A model generated the notes under the pieces. The model did not search any database, was not told the DNA's origin, and saw only the letters and a program-made list of their open reading frames with translations. DNA of 64,000 nucleotides from CBFIDA01 sp965661085 (GTDB lineage: Bacteria > Pseudomonadota > Gammaproteobacteria > Comchoanobacterales > Comchoanobacteraceae): the NCBI GenBank assembly GCA_965661085.1, contig CBFIDA010000001.1, forward strand, positions 124,001-188,000, given 5' to 3'. Below are positions 52,686 to 63,300 of this stretch, in pieces (position 1 is the stretch's first letter; each line of letters begins with the position of its first letter). Both the position numbers and the translations under genes were made by a program.

Positions 52686-54500
52686 TCACTCCCGTTTGTG
52701 ATCTTCCACACGCAACACGGCCAAAAAGGCCTCTTGAGGTATATGCACCTTACCAATTTGTTTCATGCGTTTTTTACCTTTCTTCTGCTTCTCAAGCAAC
52801 TTACGTTTGCGCGACACGTCCCCGCCATAGCACTTGGCGGTGACATTCTTACGCAATGCAGACACTGTTTCTCTGGCAATGATGTGTGCACCCAACGTTG
52901 CCTGAATCGCCACTTGAAACATCTGACGTGGAATGAGTTTTTTCAGTCTTTCGGCCAGCTGCCTACCCTGTGTCTGGGCTCGATCTTTGTGCACAATGGT
53001 CGCCAAAGCATCGACACGCTCACCGTTGATCAGCATGTCCAGACGCACGACCGGTGCCGCTTGAAAACACTTGAAAGCATAATCGAGTGAAGCGTAACCT
53101 CGTGATACCGACTTGAGCCGATCAAAGAAATCCAACACGATCTCGCTCATGGGCAGATCATACGTCATCGACACTTGCTGACTTTGGTAGCTCATGTTGA
53201 CTTGTACACCACGCCGCTCAATGCACAACTGTATCACCGCCCCCACACATTCTTGTGGGCACAAAATGTGCGCCCGTGCAATGGGCTCTCTGATTTCATC
53301 GATAAGATTGATCGATGGCAACTTTGAAGGGCTGTCGACATATACAATTTCTTGGTCTTTTTTCATGCGCACTTCGTACACCACGGTTGGCGCTGTGCTG
53401 ATCAAATCCAGTTGATATTCACGCTCAAGGCGTTCTTGAATGATCTCCATGTGCAGCATGCCCAAGAAACCACAACGAAAACCAAAGCCCAGTGCTTCAG
53501 AGCTTTCTGGCTCATAAAACAATGAGGCATCGTTCAATTTCAGTTTGGCCAGCGCCTCCCTGAGATCCTGATAATCGTCTGAACTGATGGGAAATAAGCC
53601 TGAATACACTTGGGGTTTGACGGTTTTAAAACCAGCCAACGGTGCTGAGGCGCCATGCTTATCATGTGTCAATGTGTCGCCAACCGGTGCGCCTTGTATG
53701 TTTTTGATGTTCGCAATCACCACACCGACTTCACCACAGGACAATTGGTCCAAATCTTGGCGTTTGGGCGTGAAGACAGCCAAACGCTCAGCGATGTAGG
53801 TTTTGCCCGTGGACATCACCAAAAAACGTTGGCCACGCTTCAAACACCCCTGTTTGACACGCACCAGAGACACCACCCCCAAATAACTGTCAAACCAAGA
53901 GTCGATGATCAAGGCTTGCAGTGGGCCATCAGGGTCACCTTGGGGTGCAGGCACCTCAGCCACCAACTGCTCGAGCAACGCATCGACACCCACACCTTCT
54001 TTGGCACTGACCGCAATGGCTTCAGCCGCATCGATGCCAATGATGTCTTCGATGTCTTGCTTGACTCGATCTGGGTCCGACTGGGGCAGATCGATTTTGT
54101 TCAACACAGGCAAGATTTCTAAATTTTCTTCCACTGCGGCGTAACAGACCGCCACCGTTTGTGCCTCGACACCCTGCGCCGCATCCACCACCAACAAGGC
54201 GCCCTCACAAGCCGATAAAGAACGCGACACTTCATAAGAAAAGTCAACATGGCCAGGCGTGTCAATGAAGTTCAACTGATAGGTTTGCCCATCTTGCGCT
54301 TGATACGACAAACGCACGCTTTGTGCTTTGATGGTGATGCCACGTTCGCGTTCAATGTCCATATCATCCAGCACTTGAGCCTGCATTTCACGCTCAGACA
54401 AGCCACCACAGATTTGTATCAAACGGTCAGACAGCGTCGACTTACCATGATCGATGTGGGCAATGATTGAGAAATTTCGAATGTGACGCATGTCGGTCAA
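52686..54500 (-). CDS. lepA: Elongation factor 4 (LepA)
   Basis: This is a ribosomal GTPase that acts in back-translocation and initiation. The 604-aa protein shows AHIDHGKST near 14-22, the switch-II motif DTPGHVDFSYEV and NKIDLPQ. The LepA-specific C-terminal domain includes YGGDVSRKRKLLEKQKKGKKRMK. AGGG stands seven bases before a TTG at 54500; an ATG three codons later lacks a site at proper distance, so I prefer TTG. lepB follows after 3 bases. Confidence 0.96.
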   Translation of the reverse strand: MTDMRHIRNFSIIAHIDHGKSTLSDRLIQICGGLSEREMQAQVLDDMDIERERGITIKAQSVRLSYQAQDGQTYQLNFIDTPGHVDFSYEVSRSLSACEGALLVVDAAQGVEAQTVAVCYAAVEENLEILPVLNKIDLPQSDPDRVKQDIEDIIGIDAAEAIAVSAKEGVGVDALLEQLVAEVPAPQGDPDGPLQALIIDSWFDSYLGVVSLVRVKQGCLKRGQRFLVMSTGKTYIAERLAVFTPKRQDLDQLSCGEVGVVIANIKNIQGAPVGDTLTHDKHGASAPLAGFKTVKPQVYSGLFPISSDDYQDLREALAKLKLNDASLFYEPESSEALGFGFRCGFLGMLHMEIIQERLEREYQLDLISTAPTVVYEVRMKKDQEIVYVDSPSKLPSINLIDEIREPIARAHILCPQECVGAVIQLCIERRGVQVNMSYQSQQVSMTYDLPMSEIVLDFFDRLKSVSRGYASLDYAFKCFQAAPVVRLDMLINGERVDALATIVHKDRAQTQGRQLAERLKKLIPRQMFQVAIQATLGAHIIARETVSALRKNVTAKCYGGDVSRKRKLLEKQKKGKKRMKQIGKVHIPQEAFLAVLRVEDHKRE

Positions 54501-54636
54501 AGCAGCACCCTAATGTGTGAACAAGCATGGAACAACCAGGAAGCTCCCCATCATACTGAAAACACCCCCAAACCACAAGACCGTTGCCCACATCTTTCTC
54601 ACGACCACACCACCAAACGCCAGCACACGGCATGCA

Positions 54637-56448
54637 TCATCGACCACCCGGTCGATGGCCCCTACCTCTTTCAAGTGACCCAGATCGCCCAAACCCTGGC
54701 ACCTTGGGCGTTTTATTAAACGGATGCTTGTCATGTGTGGACTGCTCAAATCGACAAAGTTCCAAAGGCGACACAAGCAAAGCGGTGCCTGCTGCGGTAT
54801 TGTGCCACACCCACAGATAAGCCAATGGGGGCATGGTGACAGGCACAATGACCCAAGATACCGTTGACAATCCCCCAAAGACAGCCAACATCATGGGCGC
54901 CATCCATAAGAACGCACACCATCCCAAAAACGCACCCACACCCACAATCAGGCCTTGTCTTTTTGAAAACTGCACCTCATTGCGAAACATCCACAAGGCG
55001 GCGCCAATGCCAAGCCACCAACACACAGATCCCACAATACAAAATTGCGTCAAAATCAAAGGCCACTGCCACCAACCTGCAAACAACATGACGCCAACGT
55101 TGATCATGCCAGGCCAAAACGCCGGTTGGTACACTTGCAACAACGTCAAAAACACATAGGTGGCAACCAACATCACCCAACCCACTTTCAGTGCTTGTTT
55201 GGGCACAGCAACACAGGCACTCAATCCTGACCACACCGCAGCGATGCTGCATAGCACAGCAAGATAAAGATACTTCAACAGATCGCTGACCACCAATGCA
55301 CAACGGCGCAATACCGACAACGCCCCCAAGCAGAGTGAACGTGGCCCAGAAGTCATCATGCCCATCCAACCCGTATCTTCAGCCCAAATGGCTTGGGCTT
55401 GTTTCTGCCAAAAAATCCAATGCACCACCCATGGTTCGATCAAAGCGCACACCATCCCCAGCAACATGGCCACACCGATGCATGGCGCCATCAGCAAACA
55501 CACCAGGTACTTGCCCCAGCCAAAAAAACCAGGTGCGGTCACAAGCGCTTCGGCATGGAAAATGTCTGACGCCTGGGGCATGTCCCAGGCCCAAGCCAGC
55601 ATCATATTCAAGAGACCACGCACATCGCGCCTTGGAAAACCTGGCCACAACAACATCACAGGCAACGCAATCAGTGCCATACGCAAGACACGAGACAACC
55701 ATTGCCACACATGCCACAGTTGATGCTGCATACACCGTAAGCCATGCTGCCATGCTCTCAAAGCATGAAAAGCAGACACCCGCATGTGCTGATCTGCCGT
55801 ATGCGGACCCCGCCCTAAATCATCCCACGCATCTTCAAGCCAACGTTGCAAATCCAGCCACTGCAAACGGTCCACGGCAAAAAGTCGGTGTCGCTGCACC
55901 GTGTCGTCTTTGGAAGACAACACTTCCTCCATGCCGACACGATTGGCCCAAGTGATTGCACACGCATACAAATCCGCATCGAAAACATTGGGCCGACAAA
56001 CTTGACGCAAAGCGTGCATCACGCCGTGGTGCTCTGCCTCACCTCCTGAAGCCGCCCATTTGTGCCAAATTTGAATCCATCGGTGACGCAACCAGCCACC
56101 CGCAAACACATGCTGCTGAGCATTTTGGGAAAAGACCCACTCGATTTCTTCCCAACGGATACCAGTGTGCTGACCCTTTGGGGCCTCATTTGTTTCGTCA
56201 CCAGGCCCCTTACGTTCACTTGTTTGCTTCAAGTCGCTCAATGTCTGCATGCCCGGCTTACGCCTATGCGGTGAGGACTTGGCATCATTTGAGTGACGCA
56301 GATATTCATCGTATGATGCATGTTGCGCAACAGCATTGTCTTGGTCCAACAATGACAAAGCGGTGGTGAAATTCACCACATCGTCCCCATCAGAACCAGT
56401 GCGTTGCCAAAGCTCTTTGCCAAAACTATGACCTTGAAAGCGGGGCAT
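54637..56448 (-). CDS. Orphan polytopic membrane protein (603 aa)
   Basis: I do not recognise this protein. Residues 1 to about 240 are soluble and rich in Trp, His and Gln (for example WLRHRWIQIWHKWAAS). Eight or so hydrophobic segments follow (MALIALPVMLLWPGF, YLVCLLMAPCIGVAMLLGMV, VGWVMLVATYVFLTLL, LIVGVGAFLGWCAFLWMAP and others). The end is a polar, basic tail (about 50 residues; GRSGSLERGRGHRPGG). The frame is open 42 codons further, but the ATG at 56448 with a weak AGAG upstream looks better. The stop is 136 bases from the lepA start. The soluble-head, multi-pass plan is like the 959-aa orphan near the window start. Confidence 0.72.
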   Translation of the reverse strand: MPRFQGHSFGKELWQRTGSDGDDVVNFTTALSLLDQDNAVAQHASYDEYLRHSNDAKSSPHRRKPGMQTLSDLKQTSERKGPGDETNEAPKGQHTGIRWEEIEWVFSQNAQQHVFAGGWLRHRWIQIWHKWAASGGEAEHHGVMHALRQVCRPNVFDADLYACAITWANRVGMEEVLSSKDDTVQRHRLFAVDRLQWLDLQRWLEDAWDDLGRGPHTADQHMRVSAFHALRAWQHGLRCMQHQLWHVWQWLSRVLRMALIALPVMLLWPGFPRRDVRGLLNMMLAWAWDMPQASDIFHAEALVTAPGFFGWGKYLVCLLMAPCIGVAMLLGMVCALIEPWVVHWIFWQKQAQAIWAEDTGWMGMMTSGPRSLCLGALSVLRRCALVVSDLLKYLYLAVLCSIAAVWSGLSACVAVPKQALKVGWVMLVATYVFLTLLQVYQPAFWPGMINVGVMLFAGWWQWPLILTQFCIVGSVCWWLGIGAALWMFRNEVQFSKRQGLIVGVGAFLGWCAFLWMAPMMLAVFGGLSTVSWVIVPVTMPPLAYLWVWHNTAAGTALLVSPLELCRFEQSTHDKHPFNKTPKVPGFGRSGSLERGRGHRPGGR

Positions 56449-56791
56449 GATTTTACTCTGATTAAAACCAAACGTTACAATATCTTGCCGTAAAACACAA
56501 GCACGGCGCAAGATCGCAGGCCATGCTATGAGGCAAGACTGTGTAGTCAAGCAGGCTGCATGACATTCAGGCAAGCCAACCCTACAACATGAAAAACTTT
56601 TGCGTCACGACCAGAAGCAAAACATGCACGGTAAAAAACCATGAAGCGATGATCCAAATGCTTGACAAACGCTGCAATTGATTGAAAAATACATGCATGC
56701 GCAGATTTGATCCTGCTTGCTTGCGCAATAAAAATCATGCTAAATCGGACAGCCCTTCTGGGCCCGGTTTGGTCCAACCTCGGAACCAACC

Positions 56792-57802
56792 ATGATCACA
56801 TTCAACAATGTCACCGTGCATCCCTCAGGTTGTGCATCGCCGATTTTGAAGCACATCGATTTGACCATCGGCACAGGCATCACTTGCATCATTGGTCCAA
56901 GTGGCGCAGGCAAAAGCACACTGTTGCGCTGCATCAATGGTTTGGTGGTGCCCACACAGGGCACCATCAGGGTTGACCAACACACCCTGCATAAAAACGA
57001 TCGTGCTGCATTGAGAACCATACGACAAAACATAGGCATGGTGTTTCAACATGGCCATCTGCTGCAACATGCCACCGTGATGGAAAACATTTGCCTGCCC
57101 ACCAAACTGGGACGCCCCACACCCAAACACCTTGATGTTTTGCTTGAAAAAACCGGACTCACCCATCTCGTTCACCATCGCCCCCATCAGCTGAGTGGCG
57201 GCCAACAACAACGTGTTGCCATCGCTCGAGCTTTGGCGCACAACCCCACACTGTTGCTGTGCGATGAACCCACATCGGCACTCGACCCTGACACAACACA
57301 CAAGATCATGGCACTGTTGCATGAGCTCCATCACACTTTTGGCATGCCTTTGATCATGGTTTGCCATGATTTGGATCAAGTCAAAAAATGGGCCGATGAT
57401 GTGGTGGTCATCGATCAAGGGTGCGTGGTGGAGCACCAGCGATTGCGCGCACTGTTGCGCAACCCACAATCGGATCTGAGCAAACACTGGTTGGTCCATC
57501 AACAGCTGCCACCCTTGCCCAAAGACGTTGTGGCCTCTTGCCCCTCACAAACACTTTTGCATCTCTATTTTCAGGGCCAAGACACACTCGCACCCTTGCT
57601 GGCCAACTTCAACGATTTGTTTGGGGTTAAAACCAGCATCCTTCAGGCCAAAGTATCGTGTATTCAAGACCAAATCCTTGGCGCCATGACCATTGCCTTA
57701 GAACAACCCCACCCCCCCCTTGCATCGCTGTTACAATATTGGCAAACGCACGAAGTTTTGGCACAACGCTATACAGCTGAACCGGAGCACCCATATGATT
57801 GA
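56792..57802 (+). CDS. metN: Methionine ABC transporter, ATP-binding protein
   Basis: This is the ATPase of the D/L-methionine importer. The 336-aa protein has Walker A GPSGAGKST at 35-43, the Q-loop in MVFQHGHLL, signature LSGGQQQRVAIARAL, Walker B LLLCDEPTSALD and the switch His in VCHDLD. A C-terminal part after about 235 fits the NIL/ACT-like regulatory domain that senses cytoplasmic methionine. GGAA precedes the ATG. The 340-base gap upstream (56449-56791) shows no methionine riboswitch or operator that I can identify. It overlaps metI by 8 bases. Confidence 0.93.
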   Translation: MITFNNVTVHPSGCASPILKHIDLTIGTGITCIIGPSGAGKSTLLRCINGLVVPTQGTIRVDQHTLHKNDRAALRTIRQNIGMVFQHGHLLQHATVMENICLPTKLGRPTPKHLDVLLEKTGLTHLVHHRPHQLSGGQQQRVAIARALAHNPTLLLCDEPTSALDPDTTHKIMALLHELHHTFGMPLIMVCHDLDQVKKWADDVVVIDQGCVVEHQRLRALLRNPQSDLSKHWLVHQQLPPLPKDVVASCPSQTLLHLYFQGQDTLAPLLANFNDLFGVKTSILQAKVSCIQDQILGAMTIALEQPHPPLASLLQYWQTHEVLAQRYTAEPEHPYD

Positions 57803-58466
57803 TTGGCACATGATGCTCGCACACTTGGCTAAAGCCACCGGCCAAACCTTATGGGTGGTCGTGGTCTCTGGCAGCCTTGCAAGCCTATTGGGATTGATGC
57901 TTGGCACCACACTTTTTGCACTGCAGTGCCCAAAATTATTGGAAAAACCACGCCTGTACCAGCTTGTTGCCATCATCACCAACACGGTGCGTGCCATGCC
58001 CTTTCTCATTTTTATGATTGCCATCATGCCACTGACACGACACATTGCAGGCACCGCCATTGGCTTGCATGCTTCGATTGTGCCACTGACATTGGCAGCC
58101 ATGCCCATGATGGGACGCATGGTCGAACATGCCCTGAAAGATTTGCCATCCCACCTGTTGGAGACCGCCGAAGCCCTGGGGGCCACCCGATGGCAAATGC
58201 TGCGGTATTTTTTATGGCCAGAGGCCAAATCCATGCTGATTCGGCAGTACACCACCGCATGGGTGACGCTCGTGGGCTATGCCTCCATGTGCGGCGCGAT
58301 TGGTGGTGGCGGCCTGGGGGATTTTGCCATACGCTATGGCTACCAAAGATTTGACGCACTCAGCATGGCCGCCGCCATCATGATGATATGGTTGTTGGTC
58401 CAAAGCATTGACCTGCTTGGCCAACATTGGATTTGCCACAACGAAAAAGGACACCCTCATGCTTAA
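57795..58466 (+). CDS. metI: Methionine ABC transporter, permease
   Basis: The 223-aa inner-membrane protein has five hydrophobic segments and the permease motif EALGATRWQMLRYFLWPEAK that docks to MetN. VRAMPFLIFMIAIMP and YASMCGAIGGGGLGDFAIRYGY are highly typical of MetI. It overlaps both metN and metQ by 8 bases. Confidence 0.94.
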   Translation: MIDWHMMLAHLAKATGQTLWVVVVSGSLASLLGLMLGTTLFALQCPKLLEKPRLYQLVAIITNTVRAMPFLIFMIAIMPLTRHIAGTAIGLHASIVPLTLAAMPMMGRMVEHALKDLPSHLLETAEALGATRWQMLRYFLWPEAKSMLIRQYTTAWVTLVGYASMCGAIGGGGLGDFAIRYGYQRFDALSMAAAIMMIWLLVQSIDLLGQHWICHNEKGHPHA

Positions 58467-59244
58467 ACTGCGTACCATTTTTGCAACACTTTGCCTCCTC
58501 ACAGGATGCCATCACCAACCGCACAATCATTTGGTCATCGGCACCATGTCTGGCCCTGAGGCGGATTTGGTCACGCAAGCACGCAAGGTCTTGTCTGACC
58601 AATACCATGTCACCAGTGAACAAATCACATTCAGTGATTACCAATTGCCCAACGTCGCAACCCAGGAAGGCGAGGTGGACATCAATGTTTTTCAACACCC
58701 GCCCTTTTTGGCATTCTATTTAAAGCATCACCCCAAACCCAAGCTGTACAATGTGGGCAAAACTTTTTTGTACCCCATGGGCTTGTATGCCAAATCGATT
58801 CGTTATCTCCGACAAGTGCCCGATGGCGCCAAAGTTGCCATCCCCAATGATCCCACCAACGAAACACGGGCACTCAAGCTGCTTGAACAGGCCAAATGGA
58901 TCACCCTCAAATCACATGCCCTGATGCTGACCACCGACAGCATCGCAAGCAATCCAAAGCACCTCCAAATCATCACCATGGATGCTGCTTCACTACCACG
59001 CGCACAACAAGATGTCGATGTGGCCGCCATCAACACCACCTATGCCCTGCCTGCAGGCCTGTTGCCTAAAAGAGATGCTCTGTTGCTCGAATCCCCCAAC
59101 AGCATTTACGCCAACATCATTGTCAGCCGCCTGCCTGCCAACAATCCGCAAGTTCATCTCTTTATTCAAGCCATGCATGACCCATCGGTGACCGCACTGG
59201 CCAAGCAGCGTTTTAAAGGTGCTGCCATCCCGGCATGGCGCTAG
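58459..59244 (+). CDS. metQ: Methionine-binding lipoprotein
   Basis: The 261-aa substrate-binding protein has a lipoprotein signal with lipobox LLTGC (Cys17). The NlpA/MetQ fold follows: VDINVFQHPPFLAFYL near 74-90, GLYAKSIRYLRQVPDGAKVAIPNDPTNETRAL near 112-145 and DVAAINTTYAL near 191. AAGGA is nine bases before the ATG at 58459. The stop directly abuts the stop of the converging DUF374 gene. Confidence 0.94.
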   Translation: MLKLRTIFATLCLLTGCHHQPHNHLVIGTMSGPEADLVTQARKVLSDQYHVTSEQITFSDYQLPNVATQEGEVDINVFQHPPFLAFYLKHHPKPKLYNVGKTFLYPMGLYAKSIRYLRQVPDGAKVAIPNDPTNETRALKLLEQAKWITLKSHALMLTTDSIASNPKHLQIITMDAASLPRAQQDVDVAAINTTYALPAGLLPKRDALLLESPNSIYANIIVSRLPANNPQVHLFIQAMHDPSVTALAKQRFKGAAIPAWR

Positions 59245-59943
59245 TCAGTCCAATGCATGACCATACTGTTGATCGGCCGCATCTTGTAGTGCGTTGAGGC
59301 ATGCTGTGAGATGCAGATGCTGCGTCTTGTTTTGTGCCATGGCTTCGGTCATCTCAATCGGCGCCCCACACACCACATACAGGGTTGAAAATGGCATGGG
59401 CAATGTCATGGCATCCCACGAAGGCAAAGACCACTGTCGTGAAGCCGTCGCAGTCATGGGCAACAGTACGGCACCAGATTGCTGGGCCAATCGCACTGCC
59501 CCAGGCTTGGCCTGACAAGCTGGTCCAGAGGGCCCATCAACCGTCAGAGCCACCATCTTCGATGCATCTTCCAGGATTTTCTGTATGGTCTTCAGGGCGG
59601 CAACCCAGCCCCGGCGCCCAGACCCCTGTACGACTTGCACATTGAAAACACGACCCACAAAACGGCCAATGATTTCACCAATGAAACGCTGACTTGCCAT
59701 GGAAACAGCACGCACACGAAGCTGAAACAACCCATACGAACAAGACAAAAACCGTCCATGCCAAAATGCAATAAAAATCGGCATTTTTCTGGCTTGGGCC
59801 AGATGGAGGTGATGGATGCCAACAAGACGAACACGGCAAGTGCAGTAGCACGCCCCATACAGCACAACAATGACACCATACACTGCGGCCATGGCCACAC
59901 GCCGCACATACTTTTGATGCCTCAGACGCTTGAAGCTAGACAT
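59245..59943 (-). CDS. DUF374 lysophospholipid-acyltransferase-like protein
   Basis: The 232-aa protein has an N-terminal membrane anchor (VAMAAVYGVIVVLYGACY), then IAFWHGRFLSCSYG, RGWVAALKTIQKIL after QGSGR, and the family landmark TVDGPSGPACQAKPGAVRLAQ near 140-160. DUF374 proteins are linked to lipid A or phospholipid acylation, but the reaction is not established. AAGGTG precedes the ATG at 59943. It is the second lipid acyltransferase of the window after the LpxL-like protein. Confidence 0.85.
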   Translation of the reverse strand: MSSFKRLRHQKYVRRVAMAAVYGVIVVLYGACYCTCRVRLVGIHHLHLAQARKMPIFIAFWHGRFLSCSYGLFQLRVRAVSMASQRFIGEIIGRFVGRVFNVQVVQGSGRRGWVAALKTIQKILEDASKMVALTVDGPSGPACQAKPGAVRLAQQSGAVLLPMTATASRQWSLPSWDAMTLPMPFSTLYVVCGAPIEMTEAMAQNKTQHLHLTACLNALQDAADQQYGHALD

Positions 59944-60145
59944 GATCACACCTTTTTTAAGGATTGTGCTACACAGCATAACAAGCGCCACACCCTCAAC
60001 ACAACCCATCTTTCAATCTCCAAGCATCCTGGATTTGGTGTTGCTGTTTGAACTTGTAGCACTGAAACATGGTGCATGACCCAAAAAGCGCCTAGAATCC
60101 GCCAACCCATTTGAGTCAGAAACCGCATTAAGTCTCACTGACACA

Positions 60146-60165
60146 ACCTTTGATGCATCAAAGGT
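60146..60165. promoter_or_regulatory. Perfect 20-bp palindrome upstream of putA
   Basis: ACCTTTGATGCATCAAAGGT is a complete inverted repeat (two 10-base arms, no spacer), about 135 bases upstream of the likely putA -35 box. It could be an operator for a dimeric regulator. Apart from this and the promoter, the gap 59944-60358 shows nothing I can support. Confidence 0.45.
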
Positions 60166-60298
60166 GCCATGCATTGCCTCAAACTTTCAAAGCAACCCCC
60201 AACACCAAGAGAGGATGCATGCCATACAGCACAACCGAACTCGATTTGAATGTGCTGATCCAATCTTAAACAACAATGGAGCAACACATACGGACACA

Positions 60299-60327
60299 TT
60301 GCAAAAAGTGACAGAAAACCATAAAAT
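60299..60327 (+). promoter_or_regulatory. Probable putA promoter
   Basis: TTGCAA (60299-60304) and TAAAAT (60322-60327) are 17 bases apart. The putA ATG is 31 bases beyond the -10 box. Confidence 0.5.
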
Positions 60328-60358
60328 CATTTTTTCATGCCACAGAAGGAATGCTTTG

Positions 60359-63300
60359 ATGTCTATTTTTTCATGCCCAATGCCAGACCCATCTGGCAGT
60401 AAAAGTGCTCTTTATCAAGCCATGCGTCAAGATGAAAAGCAGTGCGTTGAAACGTTGTTGCAGGGGGCACGTTGGTCCAAAGACGATGTCCAAGCCATTC
60501 AAAAAAAAGCACGCACCTGGGTGATGGCTCTGCGTAAAAAGCGATTGTCAGGCCTCAGCCTGGATGCTTTTTTCATGCAATATCAGCTCTCAAGTGAAGA
60601 AGGCATTGCCTTGATGTGCTTGGCCGAAGCCCTCCTGCGCATCCCTGACAAACACAACATTGATGCACTGATTGCTGATAAAATCAGCGACATGGACTGG
60701 CTGCGCCAGACAGGCAAAAGCGACTCTTTTTTGGTCAATGCATCCACATGGGGCTTGGCGCTTGGTAGCCAAGTGGTCACCAGCGCAAAGCCACAATCTT
60801 CATTGACCGCATCGATCAAAAACATCACCAGCCGCTTGGGCAATCCCTTGCTGCGGCAAGCCATCAAACAAAGCATGGCACTCTTGGGTCAACAATTTGT
60901 CATGGGCGAAAGCATTGAAGAAGCGTGTCAACGCGCTGAAAAATCTGGCGACCAAATCTTACACTCCTACGACATGCTGGGTGAAGGTGCCAAAACCCAT
61001 GAAGATGCTGAACGTTATTTTCAAGCCTACCTGCATGCCATCGATGTCCTCAAAACCACCCCGTCGGATGATCAAGATTTGTTGAGGCGCCCAAGCATAT
61101 CGGTCAAATTGTCTGCTTTGCATCCGCGCTATGAGTGGTCTCATCAAAAGATATGTGTGCCAGCACTGGCCGACAAGTTGACCCAATTGGCCTTACAAGC
61201 GAAAGCCGCCAACGTTGGCTTGACCATGGATGCTGAGGAAGCCGATCGTTTGGATCTCTCTTTGATGATTTTTGAACAGGTGTTTGCATCCGAAGCTTTA
61301 AAAGGTTGGGCAGGATTGGGGTTGGCGATTCAAGCTTATCTGCGTGCCACCAGCGCCACCATCGATTGGCTGGCCGCATTGGCAAAGCAGCATGACAAAA
61401 AAATTCCTGTGCGCCTGGTCAAAGGAGCGTACTGGGACACCGAAGTCAAAGACACACAAGTGCGTGGTCTGAAGACTTTCCCTGTCTTCACCCGCAAAAT
61501 TTACACCGATGTCCATTATTTGGCATGCATGCAAAAAATGATCGACCACATTGACTGTATTTACCCACAATTTGCCACCCACAATGCGTTTTCGGTCGCT
61601 GCGGTGCTGCAAGCATTACCGGATCCTGAGACCTTCGAGTTTCAGTGTTTGCACGGCATGGGTGAAACCCTCTATGAAGAAGTGCTGAAACATCACCCCA
61701 AATTGCGTTGTCGGCATTATGCGCCCGTTGGCAAGCATGCAGATTTATTGCCCTATTTGGTCAGGCGTTTGCTTGAGAATGGCGCCAACTCATCTTTTGT
61801 CAACCAAATCCTCAATCCGGATGTACCCATTGAGGACATCATTGCCAATCCTTACTGCCAGGCCGAGACCTACATTCAAACCTGTGTCCAACATCCGGCC
61901 ATTGCCACACCCAACGCATTGTTTGGCAGAGACCGACCCAACTCAAAGGGTCTCAATCTCAATGAGGCACCCAGCACACACGAGCTCTGCCAAGCCATGA
62001 ATGCCTACACCCCACCCAAACAAGTCGGCCCCATTGTCCATGGCATACGTGGCCATCAAGACAGCGAGCACATCGTCATGCACGATCCTGCCAATCACCA
62101 ACGCATTTTGACTCAAGGTCATTTGGCCACTGCCGCACAGGTTGAGCAAGCCATACAGCGAGCCACACTGGCGTTTGAAGATTGGCATGTCTTGCCCGTG
62201 ACCGAACGCGCGGCCATTCTCAGAAAAGCTGCACAACTGCTGCAAGCACGCCATGCATCATGGATGGCGCTTTGTATCCGCGAGGCAGGTAAAATATGGC
62301 ACGATGCCGTCGATGAAATTCGGGAAGCCATCGATTTTCTAGAATACTATGCCACACTGGCGGAACAAACGCTTGAAACCAAAATTTTGCCTGGCCCCAC
62401 GGGCGAAGAAAATCGATGGCAGCCTCAAGGCCGTGGTGTCTTTTTGTGCATCAGTCCCTGGAACTTTCCTTTGGCCATTTTCACAGGGCAAGTTGCAGCT
62501 GCATTGGTGGCTGGCAACACTGTGCTTGCCAAGCCTGCCACACAAACCATGACCATTGCACATGAAATGGTCAAATTGTTCCTCGAGGCAGGTCTGCCAC
62601 AAGGTGCCTTGCAATTGTTGCCCGGTCGCCGTGATGTCATTGGCACCCCTTTGTTGCAAAACCCAAACATTCAAGGGGTCATGCTGACCGGTTCAACTGC
62701 GACGGGCAAGATGATGGCGCAAACATTGGCCGCACGCCCTGGCCCCATTGTGCCATTGATAGCTGAAACAGGTGGCCAAAATGCGATGATTGTCGACTCC
62801 ACAGCTTTGCCTGAACAAGTGGTTCAAGACGTTGTGGACTCCGCCTTCAAAAGTGCAGGCCAAAGATGCTCTGCATTACGAATTTTGTTTGTGCAAGACG
62901 ACATCAGCGACAAAATCATCACCATGCTGCAAGGCGCCATGGCGACGCTCAGCATTGGTGATCCCGTCTCATTGGCAGTCGACATTGGTCCTGTGATTGA
63001 CCAAAAAGCCCTCGACACACTGACGGCCCACCAGAGCTATTTGGAGGCCCATGGCGCGAAAAAACTGGCACAATGCACCATGCCAGCAGACCTTCATGGC
63101 CATTATTTTGCTCCTGTGGCCTATGCGCTGGATGACATCGATCTGTTGAAAGAAGAAGTCTTTGGTCCCATTTTACACATTGTCCGTTTTAAAGGTGCCG
63201 ACCTGCATCAGATTGTCGATCAAATCAATCAGACTGGTTATGGCTTGACCCTTGGCATCCATTCACGCATCGAGCGTACCGTCCAAGCTGTGGTAAAACG

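Noticed and set aside
56449..56791. Methionine (SAM or S-box) riboswitch before metN
   Set aside because: I could find short complementary stretches near 56750-56790 but no conserved SAM-riboswitch core.
60164..60358. 65-codon upstream extension of putA as a possible DNA-binding domain
   Set aside because: The residues do not resemble a ribbon-helix-helix domain and the stretch contains the likely promoter.
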